Below are positions 1 through 7,773 of a stretch of 55,403 nt of DNA, in pieces. Both the position numbers and the translations under genes were made by a program. The stretch is from Methylibium rhizosphaerae (GTDB taxonomy: Bacteria > Pseudomonadota > Gammaproteobacteria > Burkholderiales > Burkholderiaceae_C). The notes beneath the pieces are model-generated. The model was not told the origin of the DNA. It made no database searches and saw only the letters and a list, made by a program, of their open reading frames with translations. The stretch is taken from NCBI RefSeq assembly GCF_006386545.1, contig NZ_SWAR01000037.1, positions 1 through 55,403 on the forward strand. Direction: 5' to 3'. How positions within the stretch are numbered: position 1 is the stretch's first letter; every line of letters starts with the position of its first letter.

Positions 1-80
1 CCAGGGGCGCACTCGTTGTTGCGAAGCCTTGATGTGGGGCCTGCCACATCGGCGGCTTCGCGCCTAGATTGCGCCCCTGG
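1..80. repeat. Nested inverted repeat at the left window edge
   Basis: Three perfect inverted repeats are nested around one centre. The outer arms are CCAGGGGCGCA (1-11) and TGCGCCCCTGG (70-80). The middle arms are GCGAAGCC (21-28) and GGCTTCGC (54-61). The inner arms are GATGTGG (31-37) and CCACATC (44-50) around a six-base loop. There is no T tract, so it is not a classical terminator. It could be a structured RNA, a cruciform or an element boundary; the window edge hides what lies upstream. Confidence 0.6.
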
Positions 81-130
81 CAGGCACTCACGGGGGTGCC
101 ATTTCACTGACGCAGTGGACTAGGAACCCC

Positions 131-943
131 TCAGGCGCGGAAGCCGCTGTCTGCCCACGACTGGCCGCGGCCCAGGCTGCTGCGCCGGTGGCCGCTGCGC
201 ACGATGGCCATCTCGGCCTGCAGTTGCGCCTGCGATGCGCGCAGCTCCGCATTGGCCAGTTCCAGCTGCAGCACCCGGGCCCGCAGGCTTTCGTTCGCAT
301 GGTGCAGCTCCCTGGTGCGGCGCTGCACCAGGTGTTCGAGCTCCATGGAGCCGGCCGCACCGGTTTGCTGCGGGCTGGCGAATTCCATCGCGACCGACGC
401 GAACCGCGACAGTGCGGTCAGCAGCCGCAGGTCTTCGGCATCGAACTGGCGCTCCGGGGTGTGCGCCACCACCCACAGCGTGCCGATCGGGCGCTCGCCG
501 GTGTGGAACGGCAGCAGCAGCGCCTCCACGACCGTGGGCTGCATCGGCGCCACGAACGGGTAGCAGCGGCCCGGGTAGGCAAACAGCAGCGGCATGTTGC
601 GCTCGATGGTGGTGCCGCAGGGGCTGGAGGCCGGCGGCATACCGCAGCCGGTATGGCCTGCCAGCCGGCCGGCCACCGCATGCCAGCGCAGCTGGCCCGT
701 TTCGTTGTCGCCAAGGCTCACTCCCGCCGAACCTGCGCGGCACAGATTCAAGGCGGCATCGGCCAGTTTCTGCAGCAAATTTTCCGGGTTGCTGGCGAGA
801 TCGCGTGACAGCAGGCACAGGGCCCTGTTCTCGCTCTCGAAGTCTGGGGCACGTGCCGGGCGGCTTGACAAGGCCTCGGTCACGAGCACGTCCTCCGGAC
901 GCACGGCGGGCGTACCGCCGCCTGCGGTGATGGCGCTTTTCAT
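131..943 (-). CDS. Orphan GAF-domain protein with C-terminal coiled coil
   Basis: This 270-residue protein starts at the ATG at 943, which has GGGAGAG just upstream; an in-frame ATG at 976 has no such site. Residues about 35-185 resemble a GAF domain, with LPFHTGERPIGTLW and a following DLRLLTALSRFASVAME helix. GAF domains bind small ligands in sensor kinases and cyclases. Residues about 190-245 are a charged heptad-rich helix (QRRTRELHHANESL) of the kind that leads into a histidine kinase, but the protein then ends with no H-box, ATPase, GGDEF or other output domain. No membrane segment or signal peptide is seen, so it should be cytoplasmic. It may be a stand-alone sensor that acts through a partner, or the remnant of a kinase. 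No partner gene is adjacent. Confidence 0.75.
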   Translation of the reverse strand: MKSAITAGGGTPAVRPEDVLVTEALSSRPARAPDFESENRALCLLSRDLASNPENLLQKLADAALNLCRAGSAGVSLGDNETGQLRWHAVAGRLAGHTGCGMPPASSPCGTTIERNMPLLFAYPGRCYPFVAPMQPTVVEALLLPFHTGERPIGTLWVVAHTPERQFDAEDLRLLTALSRFASVAMEFASPQQTGAAGSMELEHLVQRRTRELHHANESLRARVLQLELANAELRASQAQLQAEMAIVRSGHRRSSLGRGQSWADSGFRA

Positions 944-1040
944 GTGTTTCTCTCCCTGTTCGTTGCGTCGCAGCAAGCGGTGTGCCCGTTTGCGGACGCA
1001 GAAACAAGTTTGGACGAGATGGGCGGCAAAGCAAGCGCGG

Positions 1041-1244
1041 TTAGCGCAGTCCCGGCTGTCCTTGCCGAAGCCGGTGCAATTGTTCTCGCACGGCGGTGAC
1101 GTGCGGGCCGACGCTGGCCACGGCCTGCGTGAGCTGGGCCTCGGTGCAATGCAGCTCGCGGCACCAGTAATACAGGTCTTCGGGGTCGGTCAGGTGCACG
1201 CGGCCCGGGTCCAACGGTGCGAGGTGCTTGCGATCGTCAGACAT
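1041..1244 (-). CDS. DUF3606 family small protein
   Basis: The product is 67 residues, starting at the ATG at 1244, which has AGGAG five bases upstream. The core DLYYWCRELHCTEAQLTQAV followed by VGPHVTAVREQL matches the DUF3606 family of short helical, probably cytoplasmic proteins common in Burkholderiales and Rhizobiales. The function is unknown; the compact helix-turn-helix look has suggested a nucleic-acid or protein-binding role, but nothing here proves it. It lies between the GAF protein and the MHS transporter on the same strand, with about 100-140 bases on each side, so it may be transcribed alone. A second member of the family is at 34197-34394. Confidence 0.8.
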   Translation of the reverse strand: MSDDRKHLAPLDPGRVHLTDPEDLYYWCRELHCTEAQLTQAVASVGPHVTAVREQLHRLRQGQPGLR

Positions 1245-1386
1245 GGCAACTCCTTGCGTGGCGGCCGCGGTGGGCGGCCGGTCGATCGGCGCAGTATGCG
1301 CCGTGCATCCCCGGGCACAAGGACAAGGCCCCGGAGCGGTCACTCCCGCAGCGGGGCCAGCGCGGGCCCATGTCCGGCCCGGCCAC

Positions 1387-3063
1387 TCAGTCCTGTGCGT
1401 AGATGTCGATGTCCTTTGTCTCGCGCACGAACAGCGCGCCGACGACGAAGGTCATCACCGCGATGACGATCGGGTACCAGAGGCCGCTGTAGATGTTGCC
1501 CTGCGCCGCGACGATGGAGAACGAGATCGCCGGCAGGAAGCCGCCGAACCATCCGTTGCCGATGTGATACGGCAGGCTCATCGACGTGTAGCGGATACGC
1601 GTGGGGAACAGCTCAACCAGCATGGCGGCGATTGGGCCGTACACCATGGTGACGTAGATGACCATGATCGTCAGGATGCCGACGATCATCCACCAGTTGC
1701 CCGAGCCTGTGGGGATGGGATCGGCCTTGGCCGGGTAGCCGGCTGCGTTGAGGGCATCCCGCACCTCCTTCTCGAAGCGCACCTTCTCGTCCTTGGCGTT
1801 GGCGGCCTTGCCGTCGTAGCCCGCCACAGCCTTGTCGCCGACCTTCACGGTGGCCACCGTGCCGGAGGGCCCGTCCATCTTGTCGTAGTTGACGCCGGCG
1901 TTGGCGAGGAAGGTGCGGGAAAGGTCGCAGGCGGTGGTGAATTTGGCCGTGCCGGTGAGGTTGAGGATGAGGTTGCAGTCCTTCGGGTCGGACACCACCG
2001 TGACGGGTGCCTTCTGAATGGCTGCCTGCAATTTCGGGTTCGCGTAGGTGGTGAGCGCGTTGAACAGGGGGAAGTAGGTCAATGCGGCGAGCAGGCAGCC
2101 GGTCATGATGATCGGCTTGCGGCCGATGCGGTCGGACAACGACCCGAACAGCAGGAAGAACGGCGTGCCGATGATGAGCGACAGGGCGACCAGGATGTTC
2201 GCCGTCGGGCCGTCCACCTTGAGGAACGACTGCAGGAAGAACAGCGCGTAGAACTGGCCCGTGTACCAGACGACCGCCTGGCCCGCCGTGAGGCCGATGA
2301 GCGCCAGGATCACGATCTTCAGGTTGCGCCACTGGCCGAACGATTCGGTGAGCGGCGCCTTCGAGGTCTTGCCTTCCGACTTCATCTTGCGGAAGGCCGG
2401 CGATTCGTTGAGCTTCAGGCGTATCCACACCGAGATGACGAGCAGCACGCCCGAGGCGCCATACGGAATGCGCCAGCCCCATTCGGTGAACTCCTTCTCG
2501 CCCAGGTACAGGCGCGTACCCAAGATCACCATGAGCGCCAGCATCAGACCCACGGTGGCGGTCGTCTGGATCCAGGAGGTGTAGGCGCCGCGCTTGCCGT
2601 GTGGCGCATGTTCGGCCACGTAGGTGGCCGCCCCGCCGTACTCGCCGCCCAGCGCCAGGCCCTGCAGCAGCCTGAGGCCGATCAGGATGCACGGGGCCGC
2701 CAGCCCCCAGCTCGCGTAGTTGGGCAGGAAGGCCACCGCGAAGGTTGACAGGCCCATGATCAGGATGGTGACCAGGAAGGTGTACTTGCGCCCCACCAGG
2801 TCGCCGAGCCGGCCGAACACCAGGGCGCCGAAGGGGCGCACCGCAAAACCGGCGGCAAAGGCGAGCAGCGTGAAGATGTCGCGGGTGGCCGGGTCGAGCG
2901 CGGTGAAGAAGTTGGCCGCGATGATGGCCGCCATCACGCCGAAGAGATAGAAGTCGTACCACTCGAAGATGGTGCCCAGCGAGGACGCGAAGATCACCGT
3001 CCTCTCTTCCGGGGTCATGGGCCGGGGGGCCGTTGCTGCTGACGCTGCCACGGTGGATGCCAT
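1387..3063 (-). CDS. MFS transporter, metabolite:H+ symporter (MHS) family
   Basis: The 558-residue protein starts at the ATG at 3063, preceded by AGGAG. Residues 20-60 (VIFASSLGTIFEWYDFYLFG) carry the EWYDF signature of the MHS branch of the major facilitator superfamily (ProP, ShiA, KgtP), which brings organic acids or osmolytes in with protons across the inner membrane. The GLALGGEYGGAATYVAEHAP motif after helix 4 and LSDRIGRKP between helices 8 and 9 are also typical. It is longer than the usual 430-450 residues because of a hydrophilic insert of about 100 residues near 365-470, between late membrane helices, rich in Lys, Asp and Ala with two cysteines. The substrate cannot be read from sequence. 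The gene is divergent from the EIIA-like gene. Confidence 0.88.
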   Translation of the reverse strand: MASTVAASAATAPRPMTPEERTVIFASSLGTIFEWYDFYLFGVMAAIIAANFFTALDPATRDIFTLLAFAAGFAVRPFGALVFGRLGDLVGRKYTFLVTILIMGLSTFAVAFLPNYASWGLAAPCILIGLRLLQGLALGGEYGGAATYVAEHAPHGKRGAYTSWIQTTATVGLMLALMVILGTRLYLGEKEFTEWGWRIPYGASGVLLVISVWIRLKLNESPAFRKMKSEGKTSKAPLTESFGQWRNLKIVILALIGLTAGQAVVWYTGQFYALFFLQSFLKVDGPTANILVALSLIIGTPFFLLFGSLSDRIGRKPIIMTGCLLAALTYFPLFNALTTYANPKLQAAIQKAPVTVVSDPKDCNLILNLTGTAKFTTACDLSRTFLANAGVNYDKMDGPSGTVATVKVGDKAVAGYDGKAANAKDEKVRFEKEVRDALNAAGYPAKADPIPTGSGNWWMIVGILTIMVIYVTMVYGPIAAMLVELFPTRIRYTSMSLPYHIGNGWFGGFLPAISFSIVAAQGNIYSGLWYPIVIAVMTFVVGALFVRETKDIDIYAQD

Positions 3064-3238
3064 ACGCGTATCTCCTGGTTGGTCCTGCAACTCAGGCGAC
3101 GGTAGCCGTGCAGGAGTAAACGGGCCGTAAAACAAGGGCTCGGTGGAAACACGACCGTCCGGCACCGAATCGATACGGCTTTTTTACGGGGCGCTCGCTC
3201 TAATGCCGCCAGGCACTTCGAAAGGCGGCTTTCACCTC

Positions 3239-3748
3239 ATGATGTCCGCGATCCACCGGCCGGTCTGGCTCGCCGAGCGGCCGCGGCGAGTGATCTTCCC
3301 GCAGGGGCTCCTGCTGCCCGAGCGCGTGGCGCTGAACGTGCCGCTGACCTCGAGGCAGGACGCATTGCTCGAACTGGCCCGGTTGGCCGGGCAGCGCAAG
3401 GGCCCGAACGTCAAGGTGGTGGTCGAGAGGCTGGGTCGGCGCGAGGCGCGCGAGTCCACCGCCATCGGTCATGGCGCTGCGCTTCCCCATGCGGACATAC
3501 CAGGACTGAAGGTTCCGTTGGCGGTCTACCTGCGACCGAGCCGTCCCATCGCCTTCGACGCACCCGATGGCAAGCCCGTCAGCGACATCCTGGCCTTCCT
3601 GGTGCCGCGCCCCGCCACGGCGGCGCACTTCGAGATGCTGACCGGCCTCGCCCAGGTGCTGGGGACACAGGCGCTGCGCGATGAACTCGCTGCCTGCCGC
3701 GACGCAGCCAGCGTGTGCGCCTTGTTCAGCCAGTGGCCGGCGGCGTGA
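3239..3748 (+). CDS. EIIA-Ntr-like PTS protein (PtsN family)
   Basis: The product is about 169 residues. The tandem ATG at 3239/3242 follows AAAGG at a longish distance and is preferred over ATGs at 3143 and 3203. Residues about 20-165 match the fructose/nitrogen PTS EIIA fold: STAIGHGAALPHADIPGLKV contains the phosphorylatable His (about residue 84), followed by PIAFDAPDGKPV and LAFLVPRP, which parallel E. coli PtsN. The N-terminal 20 residues are a basic extension not usual in PtsN. Known EIIA-Ntr proteins pass no sugar; they regulate K+ uptake and nitrogen or stress responses by protein contact. The gene lies 36 bases upstream of a KdpD-like kinase on the same strand, suggesting a functional link with it. 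It is probably not the housekeeping ptsN, which normally sits near rpoN and hprK. Confidence 0.82.
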   Translation: MMSAIHRPVWLAERPRRVIFPQGLLLPERVALNVPLTSRQDALLELARLAGQRKGPNVKVVVERLGRREARESTAIGHGAALPHADIPGLKVPLAVYLRPSRPIAFDAPDGKPVSDILAFLVPRPATAAHFEMLTGLAQVLGTQALRDELAACRDAASVCALFSQWPAA

Positions 3749-3784
3749 GAATGCAGGGGCCTCCACCGCACAGATCCGTCCGCC

Positions 3785-5815
3785 ATGCCTGCCATTCCCC
3801 GCAACGCCGCAGAGGCTTCCAAGGTAGCGGCGCAGGCGCGCGCATGCGGGCGCCTGCTGGTATGGGTCGGCAACAACCCGCAGGCCGAACTGCTGGTGCG
3901 GCACGCCCACCAGCTGGCCAACCCAGGCGACCAGCCCTGGACGGTGATCAGCGTGGAAACCCCGGCCACGCTGCGCCGGGACCCCGAGCCGCGCCGCCAC
4001 GCGGTTCGTGCGCTGCAGCTGGCCGAAAGCCTGGGCGCCTCCACCGACAGCATCAGCGCCATGAGTGTCCTCTCGGCGGTGGTGGACCGGGCGCGGCAGG
4101 AGCAGGCGGCCATGGTGCTGATCGGCGCGCAGCCCTCCGACGGATGGTTCGATGGCAGTGGTCCGAGCTGGCTGGGCGGCCTGGCCGACGCTTTGAGCCA
4201 GCGACTGCCGGGGGTCACGATCAACGTCATCAACTACCCGGCTGACGAAAACCTGGCGCCACCGCGGGCCCAGGCGGCCGCGATGCTGAGCGGCCGGTTC
4301 TTGCCGCAGGGCTGGCAGCTGGCACTGGCCGTCGTGCTTGCCTGCACCGGGATATCCGCCCTGATGGAGCCCTACTTCGAGCGGGCGAACCTGCTGCTCG
4401 TGTATCTCGCTGGCGTGGTGTACGTGGCGCTGCGCTTCGGACAGGCCGCTTCGGTGCTCGCGGTGCTGTGCAGCATCCTGATGTTCGACTGGGTATTCGT
4501 GCCGCCACGCTGGTCGCTCACGCCGATGGACCCGCAGTACTACTTCACGTTCGCGGTGATGCTGGTTGTGGGGCTGCTGGTGAGCCGCCTGGTCGCGCAG
4601 GCACGCCTGCACTCCCTGGTGGCTGATGCGCGCGCGCGTCGCGCGCAAGCGCTGAACGACCTCGCGCGCCGGCTGGTAACCGCGCGTTCTGAAGAGGCCG
4701 TCGGCGCCGCGCTGGAGTCGTCGGTACGCGAGACCTTCGGCGTTGGATCGCAGCTGCTGCTGCCCGATGCGAGCGGCACGCTGCGTGACGCAGGCGACTC
4801 TCACGCCCAGGTGGAGCCGCGGCATGCACCGGCAGAGGGTCAATGCGATGAGCTCGCAGCGGCGCAGCAGGCCTTCGACGAGGGCGTCAGCACGGGCGCG
4901 GGCTGTGAGACCGCTCCCCTAGCACGGGCCCTCTACGTGCCGCTGCTGGGTGCCGAGACCGCCCTGGGTGTGCTCGCCCTGCACCCGTTGCCGGCAGGCG
5001 CCAACGGGCCCGAGGAACGCCACCTGCTCAACGCCTTCGCCAGCCAGGCTGCGCTCGCGCTCGAGCGCGCCGTGCTGGAGCGTCGCAATGCCGCGGCCAG
5101 TGTGGAGGCCGAAACCGAGCGGTTGCGCAACACCTTGCTGTCCGGCATGTCGCACGATTTCCGCACGCCGCTGACCACCATCATCGGCTCGGTCAGCAGC
5201 CTGTTGCAGCAGGAGCGGTCGCTCGACGCCGCGCATCGCAGTCTGCTGCTGCGCGGCGTGCTCGAGCAGGCGCAGCGCATGCACGCCCTGATGAGCAACC
5301 TGCTTGACCTCACGCGGATGGAAGAAGGCGCTGTGCAACCGTGTTGCGAGTGGTGCCCGGCCGACGAACTGGTGGAAGGCGCCTGCGGCGCTCTGTCTCC
5401 CCGCCTGCAAAGCCGCCGGGTACGGACAGAGGTGCCGCGCGATGCGATCGTCTGGTGCGATCCGCGCCTGCTCGAGCAAGCCCTGGTGAACCTGCTCGAC
5501 AACGCGCTGTGCCACGCACCTGCGGGCAGCGCGATCGATGTAAGGGTGGAGGTCGAGCGAGGGCGTTGCAGCCTCGTGGTCGCCGACGACGGTCCCGGCA
5601 TCGCCGCCGGGCAGGAGCAGGCGGTGTTCAAGAAGTTCTTCCGGGGCCGCCACGAGCCGGCAGGCACCGGCACTGGGCTCGGGCTGGCGATCTGCGCTGC
5701 AGTCGCGCGTCTGCACGGTGGCACCATTGCGGCCGCCAACGCCGGCGGCGCGCGTTTCACGCTCACGCTGCCGCAGCCGGCTGCCGAGACACCCACGATG
5801 GACGAGGCAGCCTGA
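3785..5815 (+). CDS. KdpD-like sensor histidine kinase lacking the N-terminal KdpD domain
   Basis: This 676-residue membrane kinase corresponds to the C-terminal three quarters of KdpD. Residues about 20-155 resemble the KdpD Usp-like domain (GRLLVWVGNNPQAELLVRHA; VDRARQEQAAMVLIGA). Residues about 175-275 hold the four-helix DUF4118 membrane block (FDWVFVPPRWSLTPMDPQYY). A GAF-like segment follows at about 285-435. The H-box SHDFRTPL places the phosphorylated His near residue 457, and NLLDNAL, DDGPGIA and GTGLGLAI form the ATPase domain. The Walker-type ATP-binding domain that begins true KdpD is absent, and no open frame upstream supplies it. The stop overlaps the response regulator start (TGATG at 5813-5817). 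The input could be turgor, ions or the neighbouring EIIA protein; this is inference. Confidence 0.88.
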   Translation: MPAIPRNAAEASKVAAQARACGRLLVWVGNNPQAELLVRHAHQLANPGDQPWTVISVETPATLRRDPEPRRHAVRALQLAESLGASTDSISAMSVLSAVVDRARQEQAAMVLIGAQPSDGWFDGSGPSWLGGLADALSQRLPGVTINVINYPADENLAPPRAQAAAMLSGRFLPQGWQLALAVVLACTGISALMEPYFERANLLLVYLAGVVYVALRFGQAASVLAVLCSILMFDWVFVPPRWSLTPMDPQYYFTFAVMLVVGLLVSRLVAQARLHSLVADARARRAQALNDLARRLVTARSEEAVGAALESSVRETFGVGSQLLLPDASGTLRDAGDSHAQVEPRHAPAEGQCDELAAAQQAFDEGVSTGAGCETAPLARALYVPLLGAETALGVLALHPLPAGANGPEERHLLNAFASQAALALERAVLERRNAAASVEAETERLRNTLLSGMSHDFRTPLTTIIGSVSSLLQQERSLDAAHRSLLLRGVLEQAQRMHALMSNLLDLTRMEEGAVQPCCEWCPADELVEGACGALSPRLQSRRVRTEVPRDAIVWCDPRLLEQALVNLLDNALCHAPAGSAIDVRVEVERGRCSLVVADDGPGIAAGQEQAVFKKFFRGRHEPAGTGTGLGLAICAAVARLHGGTIAAANAGGARFTLTLPQPAAETPTMDEAA

Positions 5816-6576
5816 TGCGCGAGACCGGGATCCACGTGCTCGTCGTGGAAGACGAGGAATCGATACGCCGGCTGCTGGCGACGACCCTTGAGGCCGAGGG
5901 TTACAGCGTTTCACAGGCCCGCGACGCCAGCCAATGGCGCACGCTGGCGGGCAACCGGCGCATCGACCTGTTCCTCGTCGACCTCGGCTTGCCCGACGGC
6001 GACGGCCTGATGCTGATCCGCGAGTTGCGGCAGTGGACGCATCGGCCCATCATCGTGCTGTCGGCCCGGTCGCAGGAACGGCAGAAGGTCGAGGCGCTGG
6101 ACGCCGGTGCGGACGACTACCTCACCAAGCCCTTCGGTGTGGCGGAACTGCATGCCCGGCTGCGCGTGGCGTTGCGCCATGCGGCGCAGACCTCGCTGGC
6201 CGGCGACACCAGGCTGCGCTTCGGTAGCGTGCGGCTCGATCTCGAATCGAGGCATGTTGAGCGCGGCGGCGAGATGGTGCGCCTCACCGCCACGCAATGG
6301 CGGCTGCTCGAAGTGCTGGCCAAGCATGCAGGCCGCGTCGTCACGTCGTCGCAGCTGCTGCGGGAGGTCTGGGGCCCCGGACACGCCGAGCAAGGGCACT
6401 ACCTGCGCATCTATGTGCGCCAACTGCGCCAAAAACTGGAAGAAGTGCCCGCGCAGCCTCAATACCTTCTGACGGAAACGGGCGTTGGGTACCGGCTGCT
6501 GGTAGATTCGCTGGACCCGGGCGAAGGGGGAGAATCGCCAGCGGGGCCGTCACGTTTCCCAGGAGCTCGTACATGA
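5815..6576 (+). CDS. OmpR/KdpE-type response regulator
   Basis: The 253-residue regulator begins inside the stop of the preceding kinase (TGATG), which implies translational coupling and a cognate pair. Residues 1-120 are a receiver domain with acidic pocket VVEDEES, phospho-acceptor Asp56 in LFLVDLGLPDGDG and the conserved Lys in DDYLTKPFG. Residues about 135-235 are an OmpR-type winged helix (RLTATQWRLLEVLAKHAGRV, then YVRQLRQKLE and GYRLL). It closely resembles the KdpE at 7072-7773. The C-terminal tail of about 18 residues is an extension. Its targets are not visible; the EIIA gene, its own operon or the adjacent kdp locus are plausible. The stop overlaps the next ATG (ATGA). Confidence 0.9.
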   Translation: MRETGIHVLVVEDEESIRRLLATTLEAEGYSVSQARDASQWRTLAGNRRIDLFLVDLGLPDGDGLMLIRELRQWTHRPIIVLSARSQERQKVEALDAGADDYLTKPFGVAELHARLRVALRHAAQTSLAGDTRLRFGSVRLDLESRHVERGGEMVRLTATQWRLLEVLAKHAGRVVTSSQLLREVWGPGHAEQGHYLRIYVRQLRQKLEEVPAQPQYLLTETGVGYRLLVDSLDPGEGGESPAGPSRFPGART

Positions 6577-7052
6577 CGTTCAAGTACATCAAGACCGATG
6601 CCGGTCGCGATGAGATCAAGAGCAGCAGCCGCAAGCTGCCACGCACGGCCCGCAACCTGCTGCTCATCATTGACGGTACCCGCACTGGCGATGAGTGGGT
6701 GAAGCTCGTGCAGGGCGCGACGCCCGCCGACCTGGAGCTGCTGGCCGACATGCAGCTGGTGTCGAAAGTACAGCGCGCGCCGACCAGCGCCGAGGTCGCC
6801 GCCGAAGCGGCCGCCGCGCTGAATGCCGCGCTGTCGAAGCTGAGCTACGACGACCTCTACGGGCTGCTCACCAACCAGGCGCGCGAGCGTTTCGGCCTGG
6901 TCAAGGGCTACAAGCTGGTGCTCGAGGTGGAAAAGTGCAGCGGGCCGGAAGAGATCAAGGCACTGGCCGCACGTTTCGTTGCGATGGTGCAGGAAGAGCA
7001 GGGCCCGGAGGAGGCCCGCAAGCTGCGCGTGGCGCTCGGGGTCAAGGCCTGA
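6573..7052 (+). CDS. Conserved hypothetical protein coupled to the response regulator
   Basis: The 159-residue product starts at the ATG at 6573, which overlaps the regulator stop as ATGA and has AGGAG seven bases upstream, so the start is firm. The N-terminal part (DAGRDEIKSSSRKLPRTARN then LLLIIDGTRTG) resembles small Burkholderiales proteins of unknown function that begin with a winged-helix-like segment. The C-terminal half (LSYDDLYGLLTNQARERFGL onward) is mostly helical and charged. There are no signal peptide, membrane helix or cysteine motifs. Position as last gene of the EIIA-kinase-regulator set suggests a role in that signalling pathway, but I cannot name one. Confidence 0.75.
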   Translation: MTFKYIKTDAGRDEIKSSSRKLPRTARNLLLIIDGTRTGDEWVKLVQGATPADLELLADMQLVSKVQRAPTSAEVAAEAAAALNAALSKLSYDDLYGLLTNQARERFGLVKGYKLVLEVEKCSGPEEIKALAARFVAMVQEEQGPEEARKLRVALGVKA

Positions 7053-7071
7053 CGCCAGGGCGAGCGCGGCC

Positions 7072-7773
7072 TCAGGCCGCGTCGACGACCAGCCGGTAGC
7101 CCACGGCCGTTTCGGTGAGCAGGTGGCGCGGCTGCGCCGGGTCGGCTTCGAGCTTCTGGCGCAGGTTGCCCATGTACACGCGCAGGTAGTGCGTGCTGTC
7201 GGCATGGCCGGGGCCCCACACCTCGCGCAGCAGGTGGCGGTGGGTGAGCACCCGCCCGGCGTTGGCGACCAGCACGCCGAGCAGCCGGTACTCGATGGGC
7301 GTGAGATGCACCTCGACGCCACCCTTGCGGACCAGCCGCGAAGCGAAATCGACCTCCACTTCGCCGAAGCGGAAGCATGCGGCCGCGTCGAGCCGCGCGG
7401 CACGGTGGCGCCGCTGGTTGGCCCGCACCCGGGCCAGCAGCTCGGCCACGCCGAACGGCTTGGTGAGGTAGTCGTCGGCGCCGGCGTCCAGCGCCTTGAC
7501 CTTCTCGGTCTCTTCGGAGCGGGCCGACAGCACGATCACCGGCACGTTCGACCAGGCGCGCAGCTCCCGGATGAAATCGACGCCGTCGCCGTCGGGCAGG
7601 CCGAGGTCCACGATCACCAGCTCGGGCCGGCGGGTCCCTGCCTCGATGAGGCCCTGCTTGACGGTGGCGGCCTCGAACACCTGCCAGCCTTCGGCTTCGA
7701 GCGAAATGCGCACGAAGTGCCGGATCTGGCGTTCGTCTTCCAGCACCACGGCCACGGGAGTGGGGTCGGACAT
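7072..7773 (-). CDS. kdpE: KdpE, response regulator of potassium transport
   Basis: This is a 233-residue OmpR-family regulator. The receiver domain has an acidic pocket in VVLEDERQIR, Asp56 in LVIVDLGLPDGDG and Lys in DDYLTKPFG. The winged helix (VHLTPIEYRLLGVLVANAGR; YMGNLRQKLE; HLLTETAVGYRL) matches KdpE closely. The ATG at 7773 overlaps the kdpD stop (TGATG), so the two are translationally coupled. Phospho-KdpE activates kdpFABC under low K+ or salt stress in enterobacteria; the 11-base phased repeats at 16124-16151 are the likely binding site here. The gene ends 19 bases from the stop of the convergent 6573-7052 gene. Confidence 0.95.
   Translation of the reverse strand: MSDPTPVAVVLEDERQIRHFVRISLEAEGWQVFEAATVKQGLIEAGTRRPELVIVDLGLPDGDGVDFIRELRAWSNVPVIVLSARSEETEKVKALDAGADDYLTKPFGVAELLARVRANQRRHRAARLDAAACFRFGEVEVDFASRLVRKGGVEVHLTPIEYRLLGVLVANAGRVLTHRHLLREVWGPGHADSTHYLRVYMGNLRQKLEADPAQPRHLLTETAVGYRLVVDAA

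Noticed and set aside
3125-3189. CCGTAAAA / TTTTACGG inverted repeat as an operator between the MHS and EIIA genes
   Set aside because: The 8-base arms are 49 bases apart with no other support; it may be chance in an AT-rich promoter patch.
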